The position numbers and the translations under genes were made by a program. This document shows, one piece after another, positions 25,347-34,207 of a DNA stretch of 64,000 bases (positions are counted from its first letter, which is position 1; the number at the start of each line of letters is the position of its first letter). This stretch comes from Mycolicibacterium sp. S2-37. GTDB lineage: Bacteria; Actinomycetota; Actinomycetes; Mycobacteriales; Mycobacteriaceae. The stretch lies in the NCBI RefSeq assembly GCF_017352375.1, contig NZ_JAFEVR010000016.1:184758-248757 (forward strand), given 5' to 3'. Below the pieces are notes generated by a model. It made no database searches. It was not told the DNA's origin and saw only the letters and a list, made by a program, of their open reading frames with translations.

Positions 25347-27632
25347 TCAGAACGCGCTCGGTGGCCGCACGCTGTTGGCCAGGTCGATCAGCGCGTACCG
25401 GTGGGCCTGGGTTGGCGCGAGGCGGGCCAGCGCACGCAGCGAGGCCTCCACGCCGAGCCGCAGACCGTGATCGGTGAAAGGGAAGCCGAGGATGTGATTG
25501 GTGCTCGCCTCGTTGTCGGCCAGCCAGTCCATCGCCGTACCGAGCACCAGCGCGCGGATCTGCAGCACCCGCGGCTCGGTGTCCGGTAGCGCCTCCACCC
25601 GGCGCGCGGCGTCGCGGATCTGCTGTTCGGTGATCTCGCTCGACGACCGGCCGGACAGCAGTGTCACCGCACTGGTGAGCCGTGCCGTGGTGAAATGCCG
25701 TGAGGTGGCCGGTACTTGGTCGAGGGTTCGGACGGCGCCGTCGCGGTCGCCCTGTCCGGACTGCGCCCGCGCCATCCCGAAGGCCGCAGCGATCACACCG
25801 CGGTCGGTGCCCCACACCGTGTGGTAGAAGTTCAGCTCCGGTGCGGGCGTCAGGTCCGAGCCCGCGAGTTCCGCCGTGGCCGCCAATGCCAGCTTCGGCG
25901 CGAGCTCGCCGGGCACTGTGTCGAGCACCTCGGTGAAATGCTTCGTGGCCGCGTCGAGGTCACCGGCCAACAGCTCGGCCGCCGCGCGGAACCACACCAG
26001 CCGCCATCGCCAGCCCACCCGCGCGGCGAGCTCGTCGAGCTTGCGGGTGGCCTTCGCGACGTCGCCGAGGTCGAGCAGGGCCCGCGTCTCCATCAGCGGC
26101 AGTTCGATCGATTCGGACAGGTCGATCCCCTCTGAATCCAGCGCCCCGTGGCGCGCCGCCCGCAACGAATCCAGGGTCTGCACAGGCTCGCTGAGCACCG
26201 TCGCCGACAGGACGGTAGCCCCCACGTCCGCCGGATCGAGCAGGGGAACCGGCAACGCCTTGACGATCTCCTGCGCGGTCAGCTTCTGCGAATGCACCTG
26301 ACCGTCGACGTAGACGTCGGTGTGGGCCACCAGCAGATCGATGCCGAACGTCGAACGCGACGGCGAGAACACCGTCGACAGACCCGGCCGCGGCACCCCG
26401 GTGTCCTTGGCCACCACCTCCCTCAGCACGCCGAGCAGCTGCGACGACATCTCGTCGGAGCTGCCGAACCGGCGTCGCGGGTCGGGATCGATCGCACGGC
26501 GCAGCAGGCGGGCGAACGAGTCGTACTGCACGAGCACCGGATCGCCTTCAGGCAGCCCGTCGACGTAACGTCCCTTGCGCGTACGAAGATCGAGCGTCAT
26601 CGCCGCCAGCGTCCGCCCGACGGTGTAGATGTCGGTCCGCACGGTCGGGCCGGTCCGCACGATCTCGGGCGCCTGATAGCCCGGGGTGCCGTAGAGATAG
26701 CCGAACGAGTTGATCGTCGAGACCGCGCCGAGGTCGATCAGCTTGACCTGATCCTCGGTCAGCATGATGTTCTCGGGCTTGAGGTCGTTGTAGGTCAGCC
26801 CGATCGAATGCAGGTAGCCCAGCGCGGGCAGGATCTCCAGCATGTACCCGATGGCCTGAGCCACCGGAAGCCGGTGGCCCTTGGCCTGTTTGAGCGACGC
26901 ACCGCCGACGTACTCCATGACGATGTACCCGACGGGGTTGCCGTGCTTGTCCTCGTGTTCGACGAAGTTGTAGATCTTCACGATGCCCGGATGGGTCACC
27001 TCGGCGAGGAACTGTCGCTCCGCCATGGCGATGGCCTGGGCCTCGGCGTCACCGGAATGCACCAGACCCTTGAGCACCACGGGCCGCTCGTTGACGTTGT
27101 GGTCGAACGCCAGATACACCCAGCCCAGCCCGCCGTGGGCGATGCACCCCTTGATCTCGTACTGTTCGGCAACCATGTCGCCCGGGTTGAGCTGCGGCAG
27201 AAACGAATACGGACTGCCGCAGTGTGGGCACCAACCCTCCGACAGTGCGGCGCCGTCCGACGACGAGCGCCCCACCGGGCGTCCGCAGTTCCAGCAGAAC
27301 CGTTTCGCCTCGGCGACCACCGGATTCGTCATCAGCGCTTCGAGTGGATCCTTTGCGGGCACCCGCGGGATCTCGACCAGCCCACCGCCGAGCCGCCGCA
27401 CCGGCGACAGGGTGCGCACCACCGTGGTCGCATGGTCCTCTGGTTCGGTGTCTCCGGTGTGGAATCCGAGGCTGTCCGAATCATCGAAGTTCGGCCGGTA
27501 CACCGCCTGGGTGGCCATCGGCCGGATCGTCGACGCCGAATCGAACTCGAGGTCGTCGAGGCCGGCGGGCTGGGTGCCCGGCTCCTCGTCTGCTTCGTGA
27601 GCGGCGTCGGTGACGTGTTCGGTGTCAGACAT
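25347..27632 (-). CDS. pknG: Serine/threonine protein kinase PknG
   Basis: 761 residues from the ATG at 27632, which shares its A with the glnH stop (TGATG). Soluble eukaryotic-like kinase controlling glutamate metabolism through phosphorylation of FHA protein GarA, and in pathogens a virulence factor. Order: disordered N-terminus with Thr residues; rubredoxin-like metal site (CWNCGRPVG ... WCPHCG, about 130-160); kinase domain with VVLKGL lysine, YNDLKPEN catalytic loop and LIDLGAV in place of DFG; C-terminal TPR region. All residues I can check match the M. tuberculosis protein closely. It is the last gene of glnX-glnH-pknG. Confidence 0.96.
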   Translation of the reverse strand: MSDTEHVTDAAHEADEEPGTQPAGLDDLEFDSASTIRPMATQAVYRPNFDDSDSLGFHTGDTEPEDHATTVVRTLSPVRRLGGGLVEIPRVPAKDPLEALMTNPVVAEAKRFCWNCGRPVGRSSSDGAALSEGWCPHCGSPYSFLPQLNPGDMVAEQYEIKGCIAHGGLGWVYLAFDHNVNERPVVLKGLVHSGDAEAQAIAMAERQFLAEVTHPGIVKIYNFVEHEDKHGNPVGYIVMEYVGGASLKQAKGHRLPVAQAIGYMLEILPALGYLHSIGLTYNDLKPENIMLTEDQVKLIDLGAVSTINSFGYLYGTPGYQAPEIVRTGPTVRTDIYTVGRTLAAMTLDLRTRKGRYVDGLPEGDPVLVQYDSFARLLRRAIDPDPRRRFGSSDEMSSQLLGVLREVVAKDTGVPRPGLSTVFSPSRSTFGIDLLVAHTDVYVDGQVHSQKLTAQEIVKALPVPLLDPADVGATVLSATVLSEPVQTLDSLRAARHGALDSEGIDLSESIELPLMETRALLDLGDVAKATRKLDELAARVGWRWRLVWFRAAAELLAGDLDAATKHFTEVLDTVPGELAPKLALAATAELAGSDLTPAPELNFYHTVWGTDRGVIAAAFGMARAQSGQGDRDGAVRTLDQVPATSRHFTTARLTSAVTLLSGRSSSEITEQQIRDAARRVEALPDTEPRVLQIRALVLGTAMDWLADNEASTNHILGFPFTDHGLRLGVEASLRALARLAPTQAHRYALIDLANSVRPPSAF

Positions 27633-28600
27633 CAGTCCACGTACCTCGCGACCGGAGGTGACGGCGCAGGGCCCAGCACCGTCAACCATTTGCGGTACAA
27701 CGCATACCAGGTGCCGTCGCGGCGGATGCGCGCCAGTGTGCCGTTGACGAACCGGACCAGGTCGGGGTTGTCCAGGTTCACCCCGATGCCGTAGGGCTCC
27801 TCGTTGAGGCTGGGCCCGACGATGTGCAGGTACGGGTCCTGCGACACCAGACCCGCCAGGATCGCGTCATCGGTGCTGACCGCGTCGACCTGCCGCTGCT
27901 GTAGCGCCACCAGACAGTCCGCCCACGTCACCGTCGCCACGATGATCGGCGGTGGGCTGATCTGCTGGATGCGGCGCAGCGATGTGGTGCCCTTGACGAC
28001 GCACACCCGCTTGCCCGACAGATCGGCGGCCCGCGTGATCGCCGAGTCGCGCGCTGCGAGGATGCGCTGGTTGGCGGTCAGGTACACCGTGGAGAACGCC
28101 ACCTGCTTCTTGCGCTCACAGGTGATGGTCATGGTCTTGACCACCACGTCGACCTGGTTGTTGCGCAGCGCGGCGATCCGGTCGGCCGACGACAGGATCC
28201 GATACTCGACCTGGGCCGGGCTGCCGAAGATGTCCCTGGCGATCTCCCCGGCGATGTCGACGTCGAACCCGGTGATGTCACCGGTGATCGGATCCCGGAA
28301 GGAGAACAGGTTGCTTCCGATGTCCAGACCGACGATCAGCCTGCCGCGGTTGCGGATGTTCGCGACGGCGTCCTCGGCCTCGGACTGGGTGGGGAAGGGA
28401 CGCAGACTCGCGGTGCGGTCGCAGTCGTCGTTGTTCGGCATGGGCAGCCGCACCGGTTCCGGGGGCAGTTCCTGCATCCCCGCGGGGCTCGGCGGCGCCA
28501 GCGTCACCCCGGGTGTCGCCTCGGTCGAACCGGCCTGGCCGCAGCCCGCCAGCACCGTCGTCGCGGCGAGCAGGGCGAGTAGCGGTTTGAGCATCGTCAT
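27632..28600 (-). CDS. glnH: Glutamine/amino-acid binding lipoprotein GlnH
   Basis: 322 residues from ATG 28600, which directly precedes a normal lipoprotein signal peptide (MLKPLLALLAATTVLAGCGQ, lipobox LAGC). The frame is open upstream through three tandem 11-residue units, but adding those would bury the signal peptide, so I exclude them. Family 3 periplasmic-type solute-binding domain (RLIVGLDIGSNLFSFRDP ... FDVDIAGEIARDIFG ... VDVVVKTMTITCERKKQV). In M. tuberculosis GlnH binds Asp/Glu/Asn and signals with GlnX to PknG. The stop overlaps the pknG start. Confidence 0.93.
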   Translation of the reverse strand: MTMLKPLLALLAATTVLAGCGQAGSTEATPGVTLAPPSPAGMQELPPEPVRLPMPNNDDCDRTASLRPFPTQSEAEDAVANIRNRGRLIVGLDIGSNLFSFRDPITGDITGFDVDIAGEIARDIFGSPAQVEYRILSSADRIAALRNNQVDVVVKTMTITCERKKQVAFSTVYLTANQRILAARDSAITRAADLSGKRVCVVKGTTSLRRIQQISPPPIIVATVTWADCLVALQQRQVDAVSTDDAILAGLVSQDPYLHIVGPSLNEEPYGIGVNLDNPDLVRFVNGTLARIRRDGTWYALYRKWLTVLGPAPSPPVARYVD

Positions 28601-28699
28601 CAGCGGCTGTTTCTTCTTCGCGCAAGCGCTCATCAGCGGCTGTTTCTTCTTCGCGCAAGCGCTCATCAGCGGCTGTTTCTTCTTCGCGCAAGCGCTCAT
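28601..28699 (-). repeat. Three tandem identical 33-bp MSACAK repeats between glnX and glnH
   Basis: Three perfect copies of a 33-base unit beginning ATGAGCGCTTGCGCGAAG and ending AAACAGCCGCTG; each could encode MSACAKKKQPL. The first ATG overlaps the glnX stop (TGATG), and the unit end recreates TGATG at each junction and at the glnH ATG (28600). The GAAGAAGAAA run in each unit could act as a weak ribosome-binding site for the next ATG. Being 33 long, all units stay in frame with glnH. A related 32-bp version lies at 35110-35173. Confidence 0.9.
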
Positions 28700-30063
28700 C
28701 AGCGATACTCACTCAACCTCGGCCACAGTCCCAGCGCGACCGCGATCGCGGCGACCACGCTGAGCGCCGCTGCCCCGGCCGTCGCCCCCGACAGCACCCG
28801 CCGGGCGTTGAGGATGTCGTTGCGCAACTGACTGCGGCTCTGCTCGATGCCCTTGTTCAGCGCCTCGTTCAACTCATCGAACGCCGGCGTCGAATCGTCC
28901 TCTCCGGTGCCCAGCGCCACCTGCGTCGCTGCCTGGTAGTTGCCGACCGCGATGTAGGCGTTGATCCGGTCGTCGGCGGCGCGCCAGCGGGTCAGCAGTT
29001 TCTCCGCCGCGGCCAGGTCGGTCTTGTCGATCGGATTGTCGCGTCCGAGGAAGTCCGACAACTCGGACTGCATCACGTCGATGCGCTGGTAGTAGGACTG
29101 TTTGCGCACCTCCTCGTCGCCGCGGCGGATCAACGCCAGCGTCTCGTCGGCGCGGGCCTGCTGCGCGGTGATGGCCAACGTCGTGATCGTCTTGAGTGAT
29201 TCGGCTCCCGCGCCCTTGGCGCTGCGGCTGTCGGCGGTCGAGATCGTCAGCGCGGTGCCCACCCAGAGAATCATGATCAGCACTGCCAGTCCGCCCGCGA
29301 CGAACCCGATGTTGACCCGCCGGCGGGTACGCCGCGCCAGCCAGCGGTTGGCGAACAGGCCGAACAGCAGGGTGGCCAACACGACGAGGATCACCGGCGC
29401 CGGGATCCGCGTCGAGGCGGTGGTCTCCTGGTCGACCTGCGCCGAGGTCTGCTCGTAGAGGCGCTGTGCGTCGGGCAGGATCTTCGCCTGCATCAGCGAC
29501 GACGCCTCGGACAGGTACGAGGAGCCGACCGGGTTGCCTGCCCTGTTGTTGGTGCGCGCCGTCTCCACCAGACCGGTGTAGACGGCGAGTTCGGCGTTGA
29601 TTCGGCCGAGCAGCTGGATCAGTTCCTCGTCGGTCAGCCCGCTCGAGGCGCGGGTGAGCGCCACCGCGGCGTCGGTGATGGCCTGCTCGTAGCGCTGCCG
29701 GACGTCGCGCGGCTCAGTGCCGGCGATGAACGACGTGGCCGCCGCCGCATCGGCCACCGAGAGTCGGGTGTAGAGCTGACCGGCGGCGAACGAGAGCGGT
29801 TCGGTGTGGTTGAGCACGGTGGTGAGCGCCTGCTGGCGGTCGTCGATCGTGGTCGACGTCGCCAGTGCGCTGGCGATCGCCAGCGCCGAGAGCACGATGC
29901 CGATGGTGAGGATGCGGCCCGGCGTCGTCCAGAGGAACCACCAGCGCGGGTGCGTAGGTGTGGTCGGCGACCGGGACGCGAGAGGCTCGGTCGATGGGTG
30001 CGCCAACTCCACAGTCACCTGTGTGCGGTCCTCATCTATCCGGCGACGTTCCGACCCGTCCAA
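28699..30063 (-). CDS. glnX: GlnX-type membrane sensor of the PknG pathway
   Basis: 454 residues. Orthologue of Rv0412c, the inner-membrane partner of GlnH that relays amino-acid availability to PknG. Four hydrophobic helices: RILTIGIVLSALAIASALA (about 50), PAPVILVVLATLLFGLFAN (about 220), GFVAGGLAVLIMILWVGTAL (about 250) and the C-terminal AGAAALSVVAAIAVALGLW. Between them lie two extracytoplasmic helical bundle domains of the chemoreceptor sensor type. The start here is a TTG; a GTG 16 codons downstream is possible. The stop overlaps the first ATG of the MSACAK repeat. Confidence 0.85.
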   Translation of the reverse strand: MDGSERRRIDEDRTQVTVELAHPSTEPLASRSPTTPTHPRWWFLWTTPGRILTIGIVLSALAIASALATSTTIDDRQQALTTVLNHTEPLSFAAGQLYTRLSVADAAAATSFIAGTEPRDVRQRYEQAITDAAVALTRASSGLTDEELIQLLGRINAELAVYTGLVETARTNNRAGNPVGSSYLSEASSLMQAKILPDAQRLYEQTSAQVDQETTASTRIPAPVILVVLATLLFGLFANRWLARRTRRRVNIGFVAGGLAVLIMILWVGTALTISTADSRSAKGAGAESLKTITTLAITAQQARADETLALIRRGDEEVRKQSYYQRIDVMQSELSDFLGRDNPIDKTDLAAAEKLLTRWRAADDRINAYIAVGNYQAATQVALGTGEDDSTPAFDELNEALNKGIEQSRSQLRNDILNARRVLSGATAGAAALSVVAAIAVALGLWPRLSEYR

Positions 30064-30127
30064 CGTATCTGAGAATTCTAAGAACTACCTGCCATTCGGG
30101 CCGACGCCGTCGGCGGGTCGCCCGCAC

Positions 30128-30133
30128 TATCCT
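30128..30133 (+). promoter_or_regulatory. Candidate -10 element, leaderless mutT3 mRNA
   Basis: TATCCT ends six bases before the GTG start at 30140, the spacing expected when transcription begins at the start codon itself. Supports that start. Confidence 0.4.
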
Positions 30134-30139
30134 GTACGC

Positions 30140-30667
30140 GTGCGTGGGGACGGTGACGGCTGGGTGTTCGCCGAGGGCGGCGGACGCTTCTGGGGGCGGC
30201 ACGGTGCGGCCGGCCTGTTGCTGCGGGCGCCGCGGCCCGACGGCTCGGCGGCGGTGCTGCTGCAGCACCGGGCGCCGTGGAGTCACCAGGGCGGAACGTG
30301 GGGGCTTCCCGGCGGGGCACGCGACAGCCACGAGACCCCCGAGCAGGCCGCGGTGCGGGAGGCGCACGAAGAGGCGGGGCTGCCCGCCGATCAGCTGACC
30401 GTGCGGACCACAGTGGTGACCGCCGAGATCAATGGCAGCGAAGGCCCGGCATGGACCTATACGACGGTGATCGCCGACGCGGCCGAGCAACTGCACACCG
30501 TGCCCAACCGCGAGAGTGCCGAGCTGCGTTGGGTCGGCGAGGACGAGGTGGACTCGCTGCCGCTGCACCCCGGATTCGCGGCGAGCTGGGAGCGTCTCCG
30601 CACCGTCACCGCGACGATCCCGCTACTGATCAACGGGCAGCAGCCAGGGCAGAGCGCAGGCGCCTAG
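30140..30667 (+). CDS. mutT3: Nudix hydrolase MutT3
   Basis: 175 residues from GTG 30140; the protein from there (VRGDGDGWVFAEGG) aligns with the start of the conserved part of M. tuberculosis MutT3 (Rv0413). Full Nudix box GX5EX7REUXEEXGU: GGARDSHETPEQAAVREAHEEAG at about residues 58-80. Likely hydrolyses oxidised or non-canonical nucleoside di/triphosphates. Last 38 bases overlap the convergent thiE gene. It is shorter at the C-terminus than the tuberculosis protein. Confidence 0.88.
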   Translation: MRGDGDGWVFAEGGGRFWGRHGAAGLLLRAPRPDGSAAVLLQHRAPWSHQGGTWGLPGGARDSHETPEQAAVREAHEEAGLPADQLTVRTTVVTAEINGSEGPAWTYTTVIADAAEQLHTVPNRESAELRWVGEDEVDSLPLHPGFAASWERLRTVTATIPLLINGQQPGQSAGA

Positions 30668-31313
30668 CCGCCGCACCCGGATCGTCGGCTGCGGTGATGG
30701 CCCGTACGACGACGATGCGGCGTGCCCCGGCGGCCAGCACCTCGGGCAGTCGCTGCTCGTCGATGCCGCCGATGGCGAACCACGGTTTGTCCGGGTTCAG
30801 CGCCGCGGTCTCCCGGACCAGGTCCAGGCCGGGCGCAGGGCGGCCCGGTTTGGTGGGAGTCGGCCAGCACGGACCGACGCAGATGTAGTCGACCTCTTCG
30901 GCCACCGCCGCTTCCACCTGATCCCGGTCGTGGGTGGACCGCCCGATCAGCGGACGGGACCCGATGATTGCGCGGGCGATCGCCAGCGGCAGGTCGTCCT
31001 GTCCCAGGTGCAGCACGTCGGCATTCGCCGCCAATGCGATGTCCGCGCGATCGTTGACCGCCAGCAGCGCACCGTGCCGGCGGGCGGCGTCGGCCAGCAC
31101 CTCGAGCGCGGCGAGTTCTTCGCGCGCCTCGAGCGGACCGAATCTCGTCTCTCCTGCCGACCCCTTGTCGCGCAGCTGGATCAGATCGACCCCGCCGGCG
31201 AGCGCCGCGTCGGCGAATTCTGCGAGGTCACCGCGGTCACGGCGGGCGTCGGTGCACAGATACAGCCGGGCGTCCCGCAGGGAGGGGGAGAGGCGTTCAG
31301 TGGGTTTGTGCAC
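30630..31313 (-). CDS. thiE: Thiamine-phosphate synthase
   Basis: 227 residues. Joins HMP-pyrophosphate and the thiazole phosphate carboxylate to give thiamine phosphate. TIM-barrel with diagnostic segments LIQLRDKG, LLAVNDRADIALAANADVLHLGQDDL, IGRSTHD, CVGPCWPTPTKPG and FAIGGID. Divergent from thiO-thiS-thiG, as in M. tuberculosis. The C-terminal coding region overlaps the mutT3 3' end antisense. Confidence 0.94.
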   Translation of the reverse strand: MHKPTERLSPSLRDARLYLCTDARRDRGDLAEFADAALAGGVDLIQLRDKGSAGETRFGPLEAREELAALEVLADAARRHGALLAVNDRADIALAANADVLHLGQDDLPLAIARAIIGSRPLIGRSTHDRDQVEAAVAEEVDYICVGPCWPTPTKPGRPAPGLDLVRETAALNPDKPWFAIGGIDEQRLPEVLAAGARRIVVVRAITAADDPGAAARRLRSALAAAR

Positions 31314-31345
31314 ATCCGAACGCTAGCGACTACCGTGGATGGCCG

Positions 31346-31438
31346 ACACGGGAGTCCCGGGGACGCGGGACTGAGAGTGGGCCAGGCAGCCGGCCCTTAC
31401 CGTCGAACCTGATCCGGGTCATGCCGGCGAAGGGAGGT
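31346..31438 (+). promoter_or_regulatory. TPP riboswitch upstream of thiO
   Basis: Contains the thi-box core: CGGGACTGAGAG in the pyrimidine-sensing half (31366-31377) and ACCTGATCCGGGT plus ATGCCGGCGAAGGGAG in the pyrophosphate-sensing half (31407-31436), linked by a variable stem. The GGGAGG at its 3' end doubles as the thiO ribosome-binding site, so TPP binding probably blocks translation initiation. Confidence 0.93.
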
Positions 31439-31442
31439 GCAG

Positions 31443-32471
31443 ATGCCTTCAGATCGACGCGGAGATCAGACGCTGGCCGTCATCGGCGGCGGCGTCATCG
31501 GCCTCTCGGTGGCCCGCCGCGCGGCGCTCGACGGCTGGACGGTGCGGGTGCACCGCAGCACGGAGAAGGGTGCGTCGTGGGTGGCAGGCGGGATGCTCGC
31601 ACCCCACAGCGAGGGCTGGCCGGGTGAGCACGAACTGCTGCGCATCGGGCTGGACTCGCTGCGACTGTGGCACGAGGGCTTCCTCGACGGACTGCCGCCG
31701 GAGGTGGTGACTGCCCGCGAATCGCTGGTCGTGGCGGTCGACCGCGCTGACGCCGCGGATCTGAAGACCGTCGGCCAGTGGCTGGCCGCACAAGGTCACC
31801 CGGTGACGCTCACCACCGCGGCGCGCGATGTGGAGCCGTTGCTCGCCCAGGGCATCCGGCACGGGTTCGTGGCCGACACCGAACTGGCTGTGGACAACCG
31901 CGCGGTCGTCGACGCGCTGGCAGCACACTGCGAACGGCTCGGCGTACAGTGGGCGCCCCCGGTGGGCGACCTCGCCGCGGTCGACGACGTCGACATGCGG
32001 GTGATCGCCAACGGCGTCGACGCTCCGGCGCTGTGGCCCGACCTGCCGATCCGGCCGGTGAAGGGTGAGGTGCTCCGGCTGCGCTGGCGGCGAGGCTGCA
32101 TGCCGGTGCCCCGGCGGGTGGTGCGCGCCCGCGTGCACGGCAGGCAGGTGTATCTGGTGCCGCGCGTCGACGGCGTGGTGGTCGGTGCGACGCAGTACGA
32201 GCACGGCCGCGACACCGCGCCCGCGGTGAGCGGGGTTCGCGATCTGCTCGACGACGCCTGCACCGTGATGCCGGCACTGGGGGAGTACGAGTTCGCCGAA
32301 TGCGCGGCCGGGCTGCGCCCGATGACCCCAGACGGGCTGCCGCTGGTGCAGCGCCTCGACGACCGCACGGTGGTGGCCGCGGGCCACGGCCGCAACGGAT
32401 TCCTGCTGGCGCCGTGGACGGCGCAGCAGGTGGCCGCCGAACTGGCAGCGACAGTGGGAGTCACGACGTGA
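31443..32471 (+). CDS. thiO: Glycine oxidase ThiO
   Basis: 342 residues from ATG 31443, which follows GGGAGG directly after the riboswitch. FAD-dependent DAO-fold enzyme making dehydroglycine for the thiazole moiety. FAD motif VIGGGVIGLSVARRAA at the N-terminus; WVAGGMLAPHSEGWP and the C-terminal AAGHGRNGFLLAPWTAQQV are family features. The stop overlaps a GTG in front of thiS, and the order thiO-thiS-thiG matches M. tuberculosis. Confidence 0.93.
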   Translation: MPSDRRGDQTLAVIGGGVIGLSVARRAALDGWTVRVHRSTEKGASWVAGGMLAPHSEGWPGEHELLRIGLDSLRLWHEGFLDGLPPEVVTARESLVVAVDRADAADLKTVGQWLAAQGHPVTLTTAARDVEPLLAQGIRHGFVADTELAVDNRAVVDALAAHCERLGVQWAPPVGDLAAVDDVDMRVIANGVDAPALWPDLPIRPVKGEVLRLRWRRGCMPVPRRVVRARVHGRQVYLVPRVDGVVVGATQYEHGRDTAPAVSGVRDLLDDACTVMPALGEYEFAECAAGLRPMTPDGLPLVQRLDDRTVVAAGHGRNGFLLAPWTAQQVAAELAATVGVTT

Positions 32472-32482
32472 AGGGGTGGCCG

Positions 32483-32680
32483 GTGAAAGTCACGGTGAAC
32501 GACGAATCCGTCGAGGTCGACGAGACGACCACGGTGGCCGAATTGGTGACGCGGATGGGATTCCCGGACAGGGGCATCGCGGTGGCGGTCGACTGGTCGG
32601 TGCTGCCGCGCGCGGACTGGCAGACCCCGTTGCGCGACGGCGCCCGGGTGGAAGTGGTGACGGCGGTGCAGGGTGGCTGA
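32483..32680 (+). CDS. thiS: Sulfur carrier protein ThiS
   Basis: 65 residues from GTG 32483, with AAGGGG six bases upstream; a GTG at 32468 overlapping the thiO stop would add five residues. Ubiquitin-like fold (VTVNDESVEVDETTTVAELV) ending in the required Gly-Gly that is thiocarboxylated to supply thiazole sulfur. The stop lies inside the first codons of thiG (8-base overlap). Confidence 0.92.
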   Translation: MKVTVNDESVEVDETTTVAELVTRMGFPDRGIAVAVDWSVLPRADWQTPLRDGARVEVVTAVQGG

Positions 32681-33437
32681 GGCAGGGGACAAACTCACCA
32701 TCGCCGGACGCGCGTTCGGCTCGCGGTTGATCTGCGGCACCGGCGGTGCCGCCAACCTCGCGGTGCTCGAAGCCGCACTCGTCGCATCGGGTACCGAGCT
32801 GACCACCGTGGCGATGCGCCGGGTGGACACCGAGGGCGGCACCGGTGTGCTCGACCTACTCAACCGCCTCGGGATCACCCCGCTGCCCAACACGGCCGGC
32901 TGCCGAGGCGCGGGCGAGGCGGTGCTCACCGCGCAACTCGGACGTGAAGCCCTCGGCACCGACTGGGTGAAGCTCGAGGTGATCGCCGACGAGCGAACTC
33001 TGCTGCCCGATGCCGTCGAACTGGTCCGCGCCGCAGAGCAATTGGTGGACGACGGCTTCGTCGTGCTGCCCTACACCAATGACGATCCGGTGCTGGCGCG
33101 CCGGCTCGAGGACATCGGTTGCGCCGCGGTCATGCCGCTGGGCTCGCCGATCGGCACCGGTCTGGGCATCGCGAACCCGCATCACATCGAGATGATTGTC
33201 GAGGCGGCGGGCGTACCGGTGATCCTCGACGCCGGTATCGGCACGGCCAGCGATGCCGCGCTGGCAATGGAGTTGGGCTGCGATGCGGTGCTGCTGGCCA
33301 GCGCCGTCACCCGCGCCGCCGATCCGCCGAAGATGGCCGCGGCGATGGCCGCCGCCGTCACCGCGGGCCACCTGGCCCGGCACGCGGGCCGGATCCCGAA
33401 GCGGTATTGGGCGCAGGCCTCCAGTCCGGCGTTGTGA
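32673..33437 (+). CDS. thiG: Thiazole synthase ThiG
   Basis: 254 residues, GTG start overlapping the thiS end. Condenses DXP, dehydroglycine and ThiS thiocarboxylate to the thiazole. TIM barrel with LICGTGG at the N-terminus, the Schiff-base lysine in DWVKLEVIAD, VMPLGSPIGTGLGI and DAGIGTASDAALAMELGCDAVL. Overlaps the downstream SGNH gene by four bases (GTGA). Confidence 0.95.
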   Translation: MAEAGDKLTIAGRAFGSRLICGTGGAANLAVLEAALVASGTELTTVAMRRVDTEGGTGVLDLLNRLGITPLPNTAGCRGAGEAVLTAQLGREALGTDWVKLEVIADERTLLPDAVELVRAAEQLVDDGFVVLPYTNDDPVLARRLEDIGCAAVMPLGSPIGTGLGIANPHHIEMIVEAAGVPVILDAGIGTASDAALAMELGCDAVLLASAVTRAADPPKMAAAMAAAVTAGHLARHAGRIPKRYWAQASSPAL

Positions 33438-34195
33438 CCCGCCCGGTGAGCCGGTACGTCGCACTCGGTTCGTCGATGGCGGCGGGACCGGGAATCTTCC
33501 CGCGGGCCGAAGGGGCGCCGTTCCGTGCCGCGCGTTCGGCGCGCAACTATCCGCACCTGGTGGCCGAGGCGCTGGGCCTCGACCTGGTCGACGTCACCTA
33601 TTCGGGTGCGACCACCGCCCACGTCCTCGACGAAGCGCAGCACGGAACACCGCCGCAGATCACCGCGCTCGACGGCAGCGAGACGCTGGTCACCGTGACG
33701 ATCGGCGGCAACGACGTCGGCTACGTGCCGATGCTGATGGCCGCCGGACTGCCACGGGTGATGCGGTGGCTGCCGCCGGTGCGCGACCTGTTCGACCGCT
33801 CGGCCCGCGATCGCGCCCTCGTAGACCTCGAGGATTCGCTGCGCCGGGTGGGGACGGTGGTGCGCGAACGCTCACCACGGTCCCGGGTGCTGTTCGTCGA
33901 CTACCTGACGCTGCTGCCGCCGGCGGGTACCGCCGCGCCGCCGCTGGCCGATACCGACGTCGCGCTCGGCCGGCGTATCGCCGACACGCTCGAGCGACTC
34001 ACCGGTGCGGTGGCTGCCGAGACCGGCTGCGGCTGGGTGCGCGCCGCCGAAGCCAGCCGGGACCATCACGCCTGGTCGGCGCAGCCGTGGACAACCCGGC
34101 CCGGGATCCGGTGGCCACGTCGCCCCGCGCCGCTGCATCCCAACGCCGACGGCATGCGTGCGGTCGCCGGCATGATCGCCACGGCGCTGAACTGA
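33434..34195 (+). CDS. SGNH/GDSL-family hydrolase
   Basis: 253 residues from GTG 33434 overlapping the thiG stop. SGNH blocks: catalytic Ser in ALGSSMAAG (block I, near the N-terminus), VTIGGNDVGY (block III), and HPNADG (block V, catalytic His). No signal peptide is evident, so it may be cytoplasmic or poorly exported. It is translationally coupled to the thi operon but has no known thiamine role; a lipase/esterase or deacetylase function is likely. It is absent from this position in M. tuberculosis. Confidence 0.8.
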   Translation: MTRPVSRYVALGSSMAAGPGIFPRAEGAPFRAARSARNYPHLVAEALGLDLVDVTYSGATTAHVLDEAQHGTPPQITALDGSETLVTVTIGGNDVGYVPMLMAAGLPRVMRWLPPVRDLFDRSARDRALVDLEDSLRRVGTVVRERSPRSRVLFVDYLTLLPPAGTAAPPLADTDVALGRRIADTLERLTGAVAAETGCGWVRAAEASRDHHAWSAQPWTTRPGIRWPRRPAPLHPNADGMRAVAGMIATALN

Positions 34196-34207
34196 CACCA
34201 TGGACTC

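Noticed and set aside
28601..28699. CRISPR-like tandem repeat
   Set aside because: Units are head-to-tail with no spacers and lie at a gene junction in translation-coupling phase.
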